A stretch of 6,559 nt of DNA from Dehalococcoidia bacterium (GTDB taxonomy: Bacteria; Chloroflexota; Dehalococcoidia; GIF9; UBA5629). The stretch covers positions 1 to 6,559 of the forward strand of contig JAFGLP010000194.1 of NCBI GenBank assembly GCA_016927965.1, read 5' to 3'. The notes beneath the pieces were generated by a model. It ran no database searches and had not been told where the DNA came from. It saw nothing but the letters and a program-made list of their open reading frames with translations. Position 1 is the first letter of the stretch, and the number at the start of each line of letters is the position of its first letter. Below, in pieces: positions 1 to 6,037 of this stretch. Made by a program: the position numbers and the translations under genes.

Positions 1-93
1 GGCAGAGGATCCCAGCACAAGGTAGGCGAAGGCTGAATAGTGTAAGGGAGGTAGATGGTGAACCGCAAAACTGAGGTTACTTGGGGCGTTTTT
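1..93. other. Unassigned flank downstream of the GAF-HPRT gene
   Basis: No tRNA, rRNA or recognised riboswitch core is seen. The plus-strand frame starting at position 3 is open for 23 codons to a TGA at 72-74, reading ...LNSVREVDGEPQN. It could be the C-terminus of a convergent gene, but a run this short without a stop is expected by chance about one time in three. No minus-strand ATG occurs here. The identity cannot be settled without more sequence to the left. Confidence 0.3.
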
Positions 94-95
94 TT
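61..95 (+). terminator. Possible 3' end of a convergent plus-strand transcript
   Basis: Read on the plus strand, GGGGCG (83-88) is followed by seven T (89-95), overlapping the stop codon of the convergent GAF-HPRT gene. A weak stem AACC (61-64) with GGTT (75-78) lies just before. No strong hairpin forms within the window, so the pairing strand for the G-run, if any, would be further 5', outside it. This could be an intrinsic terminator or the 3' strand of a structured RNA. Confidence 0.3.
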
Positions 96-1515
96 ATTCT
101 AGAATTGCTATAAAGGGTAAATTTCGGTATTTTCCCTGGAAATCCAGACCATAACCAACCACAAATTCATCAGGTATTTCATATCCAACATAGTCAAGGC
201 GCACATCTATTAACCTGCGTACCCTTTTATCCAGGAAGGTGCATACTCTCAGGCTGGCCGGGTCCTGCGTGCCAAGATAATTCAATACGTAGTTTAACGT
301 CATTCCCGTATCAACTATATCCTCTACCATTAAAACATGTTTACCTTTAATATCGATGTCAAGATGCTTGGTTATTTGTATGGGCGACACAGTATTATTG
401 GAGGGGGTCGATATAGCCATAAAATCGATAGATACCGGTATAGATATATACTGCATGAGATCCGACATGAAGCATACAACCCCTTTGAGGATACCGATAA
501 GAACCAGGTCTTTATCCTTGTAGTCATTAGATATTTGCTTGGAAAGGGACCTGACTCTTCTCTGAATTTGAGTTTTGCTGAACAGATATCTTTGAATACC
601 CGTCATTTTGTTTTCGCCCAGCGGGATAAAACCGAATTTGGCAAACAACCTCAGATAATCGGACTTATTAAGCAATTTGATGTTAACATCGGGATATAGT
701 TCCTTGAGCAAACGCACCTTTCGATTTTTCTCGGTTATTAGACTCTGTTTGGATGTTGTTAATTCTATATATAAATTGATTTCAGGAAGATAAAAGTCAG
801 GAGTAAACATCTCTGTTACCTTATTGTTAACAGACGATAGTGGAAATGAACGTGGTTCATATAACCATTCTACCTGGTAGAAATCCAGGAGACGGGAAAA
901 CTCCTCTTCACTGGGATGGCTGAAACTGGTTTGTCTGATCGGTGTAAGTGGCAGATATGAGAAGCTGCTTAATTTTTTTTGCTGGGTAACGTTATCATCG
1001 TGACGTGTCTGCAGGTACTGTTTAAGTTCATTTTTCTCCAGTAAAGATGCCAGCAGATTAGCTACGGTAGACGCGAAATCCTTTTCGTGTGGTTTAAAGT
1101 GCTTTTCAGCATGAGTGTAAATCCTGACTTCACCTATTACTTCACCTTGCTGGATGATAGGTGCGCCTAACAGAGATTTGAGGTTTTCTTTTAAAGCTTC
1201 CCTTGGATATTGAGTTCCCTTATGGGTACAAATATCTTCAACGGTAACAATTTTACCATCAAGTATATCGGGATAACTTTTATGCGCGTTGATTGGTCCT
1301 TTACGCAGGTATATATCACTGAGTCCCAATGCGCCTATGATATCGAGGTACTCTTTTTGAGGATTGAGAAGGAGGATGGCGCAACCGCTTGCTTGAAGGG
1401 CTTTAGCAGTACTGCTGGCAATAGAATTCATCAGCTTTCGCAATGGCAAGTCACTGTTAGAAAGCTTTGCAATTTGTTTGAACGCGATTGAATAACGGTT
1501 CTCAGTTTCTTCCAT
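94..1515 (-). CDS. GAF / nuclease-fold-like / hypoxanthine phosphoribosyltransferase fusion protein
   Basis: The C-terminal part (about 305-473) is an HPRT domain, the enzyme type that makes IMP or GMP from a purine base and PRPP. It has LIGILKG (339-345), the PRPP motif VEDIVDTG (397-404) with Glu398, Asp399 and the base Asp402, Lys430 in FLDK, and DEFVVGYGLDF (449-459) with Asp458. It aligns with E. coli Hpt almost end to end. The catalytic loop is altered, with STPS where SSYG is expected. Residues about 8-165 are a GAF ligand-sensing domain (SLLGAPI, GEVIGEVRIYT). A predicted helical linker leads to residues 200-295, which resemble a PD-(D/E)xK nuclease fold (Glu205, FTPDFYLP with Asp240, YIELT with Glu251). 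The usual motif III Lys is replaced by Thr253. No signal peptide or membrane segment is seen, so it is probably cytoplasmic. It is the last gene of the nrdR-nrdJ cluster. The HPRT call is firm, GAF is likely, and the middle domain is tentative. Confidence 0.88.
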   Translation of the reverse strand: MEETENRYSIAFKQIAKLSNSDLPLRKLMNSIASSTAKALQASGCAILLLNPQKEYLDIIGALGLSDIYLRKGPINAHKSYPDILDGKIVTVEDICTHKGTQYPREALKENLKSLLGAPIIQQGEVIGEVRIYTHAEKHFKPHEKDFASTVANLLASLLEKNELKQYLQTRHDDNVTQQKKLSSFSYLPLTPIRQTSFSHPSEEEFSRLLDFYQVEWLYEPRSFPLSSVNNKVTEMFTPDFYLPEINLYIELTTSKQSLITEKNRKVRLLKELYPDVNIKLLNKSDYLRLFAKFGFIPLGENKMTGIQRYLFSKTQIQRRVRSLSKQISNDYKDKDLVLIGILKGVVCFMSDLMQYISIPVSIDFMAISTPSNNTVSPIQITKHLDIDIKGKHVLMVEDIVDTGMTLNYVLNYLGTQDPASLRVCTFLDKRVRRLIDVRLDYVGYEIPDEFVVGYGLDFQGKYRNLPFIAILE

Positions 1516-1522
1516 ACCACAA

Positions 1523-1528
1523 CCCCTT
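1523..1528 (-). promoter_or_regulatory. Ribosome binding site of the GAF-HPRT gene
   Basis: AAGGGG on the minus strand with a 7-nt spacer to the ATG at 1515 supports that start. It lies in the 30-nt gap after nrdJ, consistent with read-through transcription from the nrdR promoter. Confidence 0.6.
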
Positions 1529-1545
1529 AAGATACATTGTATCTT
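1529..1545 (-). other. Short AT-rich hairpin between nrdJ and the GAF-HPRT gene
   Basis: AAGATAC and GTATCTT form a 7-bp perfect stem around a 3-nt loop, starting directly after the nrdJ stop. It has no T-run and is followed at once by the next gene's ribosome binding site, so it does not look like a terminator. It could stabilise the upstream mRNA end or tune the downstream start, or be chance. Confidence 0.35.
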
Positions 1546-4209
1546 TTAACCACACTTAGTATACCCGCAACTGGGACATATATGGCAACCTTCTTGATAA
1601 ACCAGCAAATTACCACAGTCAGGGCATTGCCCGGAGAAACCGCTATTAGCAGAATAGCTATGTTCCGCTGGTACGAGATTATCATCTTCTTTTTTTACAT
1701 ATTTTTCCAACACGCTACCTATGGCATCCGCGCAAGAAAGAATCGCCCGGCCGTTTTCCCATGAGACGGATGGACACCTGATAGCCCTCAATTGCTTTAT
1801 TACCGACCCGACATCGATGCCTGACCTGAAAATCAATGAGATCAATCTGGATGTTGCTTCCAACTGGGCAGATGCGCATCCACCTGCCTTGCCAAGGCTG
1901 GAAAATACCTCGCATATACCTTTCTCATCGAAATTAACTGTAACATAAATGTAACCGCATCCGGTAGTGACCCGTTCTGTTATGCCTCTTGTTATCTTGG
2001 GCCTTTGGCGGGGGGCCAACCTGGCTTCTACATCAATTTCCTTCGTTTTTTCATTGGATTTTTCTTTTCCTGTATTCAGTACCTGAGTATCACGGCTTCT
2101 ATCCCTGTATATGGTGATACCCTTAAGCCCCGATTGATAAGCAAGTTCATAGACTTGTTTAACATCGTCAACAGTTGCTTCATGCGGTAGATTGACTGTT
2201 TTAGAGACAGCGCTATCGGTGGATTTTTGAAAAGCCGCTTGAATTTTTACATGCCACTCTGGAGAAATATCATGCGAAGTGACAAAAACGTTTTTTACCC
2301 ATGCAGGTATATCTTCAATATTGACGAGTTTTTCTCCGTCTGCCAGCTTTTTCAGGAGGTCAGTGGAATAGAATTTCTCTTGATTTGCTGTTGATTTAAA
2401 AAACGGGTTGACCTCGATCAATTTTTCACCGTCAAGAATATGGCGGAAATAACTCAGAGCGAAAACCGGTTCGATGCCGCTGGAGCAGCCAGCGATGATA
2501 CTTAAAGTACCGGTAGGGGCGATAGTAGTACGGTTGGCGTTACGCAAGTCAGGTCCCTTTTGGGATGAGTAAACGCTGCCGCCAAAGGCCGGGAAAACTC
2601 CTCTAGCCTGGGCCAATGAAGCTGATTCAGCGGCTGCTTCATAAGAGATAAAGCTCATAACCTTCTCAGCGATTTCAAGTGCTCTGTCAGAGTTATAGGG
2701 GACACGCAGTTGAATCAGCATATCGGCGAACCCCATTACCCCAAGGCCTATCTTTCTGGTTTGCCGCGTCATATCATTGATCTGTTGAAGAGGATATTTA
2801 TTGACTTCAATAACGTCATCGAGGAATCTTGCAGATAGCCGTACAGTATCTCTCAGTTTATCGAAATCAATTTCAATTTTACCGTTTACCGTTTTGGTCA
2901 TCTTGGAAAGATTGATGGATCCCAGGTTACATGATTCGTAGGGTAATAAGGGCTGTTCTCCACAGGGATTGGTGCATTCAATTTTTCCGAGATTCGGAGT
3001 AGTGTTATATTGATTTATACGGTCAATAAAGATTACACCAGGATCCCCGGTCCGCCATGCCATGTCTACTATTTTATTGAATACTTCCCCGGCGTTTAAA
3101 TGTCCAACAATTTCACCGTTGTGTGGGTTGATTAGATCATAATCAGACCCATTTTCTACTGCGTTCATAAATGCGTCCGTGACAGCCACGGATATGTTGA
3201 AGTTGGTAAAGGCCTTGGGATCATCTTTGCATGTTATAAATTCAAGAATATCAGGATGGTCGATGCTCAATATCCCCATATTAGCGCCGCGACGCATACC
3301 CCCCTGTTTAATGACATCTGTAGCACAATCGAAGGCTCTCATAAAGGAAACTGGTCCGCTGGCTACTCCACCTGTTGATCCCACCCTATCCTGTTTTGGT
3401 CTGATTCTGGAAAAAGAAAAACCAGTTCCTCCTCCACTTTTATGGATTAGAGCCGTATATTTTACAGCATCAAAAATCGATTCCGTGCTGTCTTCAACAG
3501 GGAGGACAAAACAAGCAGATAACTGGCCAAGTTCACGTCCGGCGTTCATGAGCGTTGGGGAGTTAGGTAGAAATTCCAGGGATACCATCAGCCTGAAAAA
3601 TTTATCCTCCCATTCTTCGACCTTGGCATTCTTATCAAAAATAAGCTCTGCAGCAGCAATATGTTTACTTACCCTGCGGAACATTTCTTCAGGTGTTTCT
3701 GTGACATTCCCTTTTTCATCTTTTTGCAGGTATCTTTTCTGAAGCACCAGCAGTGCATTTTCTGTTAGAGTTAAATCAATTGGTAAATGGTTGGATGATG
3801 CAGTATCATCAGAAACTCTTAATTCTGATACCTGATCGGCTTTTACGTTTTCGACTCGTTTTGATCTCGTTGGGCGTAGAGATGAGGTATTCTCCGGCGG
3901 TACTTCCATGCTGATCTTTTCTGCAAGAAGTTCGGTGACTATAGATTCTATCTTTTCCTTAGCCGGCATTTTGTGAGGTGATGCTGCAACCAAATGTTCC
4001 ATACCCGGAAAAGTTGGTTCAATCTTCTTTACTTTTGTATTCTCTTCCAATGACATATCTTTCTCCATTTTAGAAATAACATGCTTGATCAGACTCTCAA
4101 GTTCATTGCGATCAGACATGCCTAACGTCTGGGTATATGTAAGAACCGTTTTTGCAACGTAGTTTCTTACTGAGTCTGATAAATAATATTTAGGTTGCCT
4201 GCTTACCAT
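1546..4209 (-). CDS. nrdJ: Adenosylcobalamin-dependent (class II) ribonucleotide reductase NrdJ
   Basis: It reduces ribonucleotides to deoxyribonucleotides in the cytoplasm, using coenzyme B12 to generate the active-site thiyl radical. It therefore needs no oxygen and no separate small subunit. In this 887-residue protein the catalytic barrel begins near residue 143. The reducible pair is Cys233 (LSACFVLP) and Cys427 (ESCNLGS). Asn414, Cys416 and Glu418 in NPCGEQPL are the catalytic triad, Cys416 being the thiyl site. PTGTLS (565-570) is the substrate-phosphate motif. Residues 740-830 match the TSCPD-type domain (TTGCGYIYVTVN, KAGGCASAQLEATSRLISL, IRCPS). The C-terminus carries a Cys-rich ribbon (Cys862, 865, 878, 881) and a final CGYTKCG that re-reduces the active site. 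Residues 1-142 are mostly helical or low-complexity and lack a recognisable ATP-cone. It is intact, and transcribed with nrdR. Confidence 0.97.
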   Translation of the reverse strand: MVSRQPKYYLSDSVRNYVAKTVLTYTQTLGMSDRNELESLIKHVISKMEKDMSLEENTKVKKIEPTFPGMEHLVAASPHKMPAKEKIESIVTELLAEKISMEVPPENTSSLRPTRSKRVENVKADQVSELRVSDDTASSNHLPIDLTLTENALLVLQKRYLQKDEKGNVTETPEEMFRRVSKHIAAAELIFDKNAKVEEWEDKFFRLMVSLEFLPNSPTLMNAGRELGQLSACFVLPVEDSTESIFDAVKYTALIHKSGGGTGFSFSRIRPKQDRVGSTGGVASGPVSFMRAFDCATDVIKQGGMRRGANMGILSIDHPDILEFITCKDDPKAFTNFNISVAVTDAFMNAVENGSDYDLINPHNGEIVGHLNAGEVFNKIVDMAWRTGDPGVIFIDRINQYNTTPNLGKIECTNPCGEQPLLPYESCNLGSINLSKMTKTVNGKIEIDFDKLRDTVRLSARFLDDVIEVNKYPLQQINDMTRQTRKIGLGVMGFADMLIQLRVPYNSDRALEIAEKVMSFISYEAAAESASLAQARGVFPAFGGSVYSSQKGPDLRNANRTTIAPTGTLSIIAGCSSGIEPVFALSYFRHILDGEKLIEVNPFFKSTANQEKFYSTDLLKKLADGEKLVNIEDIPAWVKNVFVTSHDISPEWHVKIQAAFQKSTDSAVSKTVNLPHEATVDDVKQVYELAYQSGLKGITIYRDRSRDTQVLNTGKEKSNEKTKEIDVEARLAPRQRPKITRGITERVTTGCGYIYVTVNFDEKGICEVFSSLGKAGGCASAQLEATSRLISLIFRSGIDVGSVIKQLRAIRCPSVSWENGRAILSCADAIGSVLEKYVKKEDDNLVPAEHSYSANSGFSGQCPDCGNLLVYQEGCHICPSCGYTKCG

Positions 4210-4213
4210 ATAG

Positions 4214-4744
4214 TTACCTTTGTTTACTCCGTCTTTTATGCTTAGCTATATCCGCAGCATTGATTAGGGTGAGTTGTCCGTCAAGCGGTGCGACTAACTT
4301 GCTATCCATTAGGGTGTCTACTGCCTGTTTGAGAGTAGTGATGTCAGAAAACTCATAATAAACACTGGCAAATCTAATATAGGCGATGTGGTCGATTTCA
4401 GCTAATTTGCTGACAACAGCCTTGCCTATATGGGAACTGGAAATTTCAATTTTACCCAGACTATATAAATCAGATTCAATGTTCTCAACCATTTTTTCTA
4501 TGGTACCGGTTGGCATAGGCCTCTTTTCACAAGCTTTCCTGATGCCTGAGAAAAGCTTTTCACGATCGAATTCCTCTCTTCTTCCATCCTTTTTTATTAC
4601 ATACAGGCTTCTGTTCTGAAGCCTCTCATAGGTGGTGAATCGGGATTTGCACTTGATACACTCCCTTCTTCTTCTTATTTCATCACCCAGACTCCGGGAG
4701 TCGATTACCTTTGATTCAGGTTCACCGCAAGAAGGACACTTCAT
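4214..4744 (-). CDS. nrdR: Transcriptional repressor NrdR (Zn-ribbon / ATP-cone)
   Basis: NrdR represses ribonucleotide reductase genes when its ATP-cone is loaded with dATP and ATP. The 176-residue protein begins MKCPSCG, the typical NrdR start. It has a zinc ribbon formed by Cys3, Cys6, Cys29 and Cys32, with the DSR and RRRREC DNA-contact region (15-29) and the RFTTYER motif (35-41). The ATP-cone runs from about 46 to 135, with VIKKDGRREEFDREKL (49-64) and the closing IAYIRFASVYYEF. About 30 residues beyond the usual length form a C-terminal tail ending in basic HKRRSKQR. No Shine-Dalgarno site precedes the ATG and the predicted leader is only about 25 nt, so translation may depend on a weak or leader-poor start. 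The start is fixed by homology. nrdJ follows after 4 nt, and two NrdR boxes upstream suggest autoregulation. Confidence 0.97.
   Translation of the reverse strand: MKCPSCGEPESKVIDSRSLGDEIRRRRECIKCKSRFTTYERLQNRSLYVIKKDGRREEFDREKLFSGIRKACEKRPMPTGTIEKMVENIESDLYSLGKIEISSSHIGKAVVSKLAEIDHIAYIRFASVYYEFSDITTLKQAVDTLMDSKLVAPLDGQLTLINAADIAKHKRRSKQR
4217..4221 (-). promoter_or_regulatory. Ribosome binding site of nrdJ inside the nrdR 3' end
   Basis: AAAGG on the minus strand lies within the last codons of nrdR, just before its TAA, and 7 nt before the nrdJ ATG at 4209. With only 4 nt between stop and start, the two genes are probably translationally coupled. Confidence 0.6.
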
Positions 4745-4750
4745 CGTACA

Positions 4751-4766
4751 ACACTACACTATGTGG
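4751..4766 (-). promoter_or_regulatory. Probable NrdR box 2, in the 5' leader
   Basis: Plus-strand ACACTACACTATGTGG matches the NrdR box consensus at about 11 of 16 positions and keeps the outer ACAC and GTG parts, but its centre is poor. It starts exactly 31 bp from box 1, leaving a 15-bp gap. That spacing fits the paired boxes known for NrdR, about three helical turns apart. The spacing is the main support, since on sequence alone the site would be weak. Confidence 0.5.
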
Positions 4767-4775
4767 TTTAATGTG

Positions 4776-4804
4776 ATAGTAACACAAGATATAGTGAGAG
4801 TCAA
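4776..4804 (-). promoter_or_regulatory. Sigma70-type promoter of nrdR-nrdJ
   Basis: On the minus strand a -35 hexamer TTGACT (4804-4799) is followed by exactly 17 bp and a -10 hexamer TACTAT (4781-4776). Each hexamer is one base from consensus or close to it, and the spacing is optimal. Transcription would start near 4769, about 25 nt before the nrdR ATG. It lies just after the ftsZ terminator, so nrdR should be transcribed independently of the division genes. The start site is inferred. Confidence 0.75.
4782..4797 (-). promoter_or_regulatory. NrdR box 1, inside the promoter spacer
   Basis: Plus-strand ACACAAGATATAGTGA matches the NrdR operator consensus acaCwAtATaTwGtgt at 14 of 16 positions, including the CwA and TwG cores. 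It fills positions 2-17 of the 17-bp spacer between the -35 and -10 hexamers, so bound NrdR would block RNA polymerase directly. NrdR boxes typically sit upstream of ribonucleotide reductase genes, as here. Confidence 0.8.
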
Positions 4805-4820
4805 TGGTTGACAGTACATA

Positions 4821-4860
4821 ATAAAACAGGGCAGAGAAAATTTTCTCTGCCCTGTTTTAT
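4821..4860 (-). terminator. Palindromic terminator after ftsZ
   Basis: Positions 4821-4840 and 4841-4860 are exact reverse complements, giving a perfect 40-bp inverted repeat with 20-bp arms. The GC core GGGCAGAG pairs with CTCTGCCC around a central AAAATTTT. Read on the minus strand, the core is followed by TGTTTTATTAT, a U-rich tail, and it starts 25 nt after the ftsZ stop. This is the form of a Rho-independent terminator closing the ftsA-ftsZ unit and insulating the nrdR promoter that follows. The T-run is interrupted, so efficiency is uncertain. The symmetry means it could also act on plus-strand transcripts. Confidence 0.8.
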
Positions 4861-4885
4861 ACGGATATAACTATCTATTGCTTAA

Positions 4886-6001
4886 TTAACGAGGCATTCT
4901 GCTGAAATCTGGCTGGCGAGTTGGTGCACCCGCTTGCGCATTGGGATAACGCGAGCCTCTCCTCAAAAATGAGGGAACATCCAGGCTGTCTTCGGTTGCA
5001 CCGCGCAGCAGCCTTCGCAGTTCTACCTCTGTGGGAACGCCGGAACCGTATTGGGCCGTAAAACCTGTTGCAATGATAGTTATTTGTACATCGTCTTCGA
5101 GCTGAGGATTATATACGACGCCAAAGATGATATTTGCATCTGGATCGACTGATTGAGCTATAACATCGGCTGCTTCATTGCATTCAAAGAGTGTCAGGTT
5201 GCTGCCGCCTGTTACGTTGAAAAGAACACCCTTGGCTCCGCTGATGGATACATCCAGCATCGGGCTGGCTAAAGCTGCTTTGGCTGCTTCAACTGCCCTG
5301 TTGGACCCTTTCCCATGTCCGACTGACATCCATGCCGGGCCGGAGTTCTTCATGATAGCCCGTATGTCTGCAAAGTCGAGATTGATAAGGCCGGGAACTG
5401 TTACGACTTCAGCTATTGCCTGCACACCAAGTTTTAATACGTCATCGGCAAGTCTGAAAGCATTATCAACGGTTGTCTTTTGGTCACAAAGTTCGATTAT
5501 GCGGTCGTTGGGAATGATCACCAGGGTATCGACCTTATCACAAAGTTGTAAAATACCCTCTTCGGCAACTTTCATGCGGCGTGATCCTTCGAAAGCGAAT
5601 GGTTTTGTTACGATTGCTATGGTTAACGCTCCGGATTGACGGGCAACCTCTGCTGCCACCGAGATGCTGCCGGTGCCTGTGCCGCCGCCCATTCCTGCGG
5701 TGATAAAAACCATGTCGGCTCCCGCTACTACTTCCTGTATAGCCTGACGGCTTTCTTCTGCTGATTTGTGGCCGATATTATGATCACCGCCTGCACCCAG
5801 TCCGCGGGTCAGTTTTTCACCTAACTGTACACGAATGGGGACTTCAGCCAGAGCCAGGGCCTGGGCATCTGTATTCATGCAAATGAATTCTACGCCTTTG
5901 ATATTGTCACGGACCATGCGAGTGATTGCATTAGAACCGCCGCCGCCGCAGCCGATTGCCTTTATCTTTGCCGGTGCTGTTGAAAACATAGATTTTGACA
6001 T
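4886..6001 (-). CDS. ftsZ: Cell division GTPase FtsZ
   Basis: FtsZ is the tubulin-like GTPase that polymerises into the cytokinetic Z-ring. The 371-residue protein has the N-terminal phosphate-binding loop GCGGGGSNA (17-25) and the tubulin signature GGGTGTGS (105-112). Its T7 synergy loop NLDFAD (207-212) carries the catalytic Asp209 and Asp212, at the same numbers as in E. coli. The globular core ends near ATGF (311-314). Only about 25 residues of linker separate it from the conserved C-terminal peptide LDVPSFLRR (340-348), which binds FtsA and other tethers. A further 23 residues rich in Pro, Arg and Gln follow, whereas in many bacteria the peptide is nearly terminal. The ATG at 6001 is chosen because AGGAGG lies 9 nt upstream; the next in-frame ATG (codon 5) would be too far from it. 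It is probably co-transcribed with ftsA and ends before a strong palindrome. Confidence 0.98.
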   Translation of the reverse strand: MSKSMFSTAPAKIKAIGCGGGGSNAITRMVRDNIKGVEFICMNTDAQALALAEVPIRVQLGEKLTRGLGAGGDHNIGHKSAEESRQAIQEVVAGADMVFITAGMGGGTGTGSISVAAEVARQSGALTIAIVTKPFAFEGSRRMKVAEEGILQLCDKVDTLVIIPNDRIIELCDQKTTVDNAFRLADDVLKLGVQAIAEVVTVPGLINLDFADIRAIMKNSGPAWMSVGHGKGSNRAVEAAKAALASPMLDVSISGAKGVLFNVTGGSNLTLFECNEAADVIAQSVDPDANIIFGVVYNPQLEDDVQITIIATGFTAQYGSGVPTEVELRRLLRGATEDSLDVPSFLRRGSRYPNAQAGAPTRQPDFSRMPR

Positions 6002-6010
6002 ATTTTCTTA

Positions 6011-6016
6011 CCTCCT
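6011..6016 (-). promoter_or_regulatory. Ribosome binding site of ftsZ
   Basis: The minus strand reads AGGAGG with a 9-nt spacer to the ATG at 6001. It is a consensus Shine-Dalgarno site and decides between the two close in-frame ATG codons (codons 1 and 5) in favour of the first. Confidence 0.85.
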
Positions 6017-6037
6017 GCTATTTCAAAAATATTTTTA

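Noticed and set aside
1..93. Cobalamin riboswitch, tRNA, 5S or small SRP RNA at the left edge
   Set aside because: I looked for the B12 box, the T-arm GGTTCRA, 5S CCGAAC and the SRP GGAAGG-AGCAGC apical motif and found none.
337..699. 120-codon plus-strand open frame opposite the HPRT domain
   Set aside because: It is the reverse complement of conserved HPRT coding sequence. The Tyr/Arg-rich translation matches no family I recognise.
1529..1545. Hairpin after nrdJ as a transcription terminator
   Set aside because: The stem is AT-rich and only 7 bp, and AAGGGG rather than a T-run follows it. Read-through into the fusion gene is more likely.
3179..3742. 187-codon plus-strand open frame opposite nrdJ
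   Set aside because: It lies fully antisense to the conserved catalytic core of nrdJ and its translation shows no recognisable domain. It is a shadow of the real gene.
1546..4209. Intein or intron in the large reductase gene
   Set aside because: Inteins are common in reductases, but the catalytic motifs here run at normal spacing with no inserted block or splice-type Cys/His-Asn junctions.
4745..4885. CRISPR, mobile element or attachment site in the gap between operons
   Set aside because: There is a single palindrome with no repeat-spacer pattern, no transposase remnant and no flanking duplication. Terminator and promoter signals explain the stretch.
5178..5639. 153-codon plus-strand open frame opposite ftsZ
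   Set aside because: It is antisense to the conserved FtsZ core, with no homology signal and no convincing ribosome binding site.
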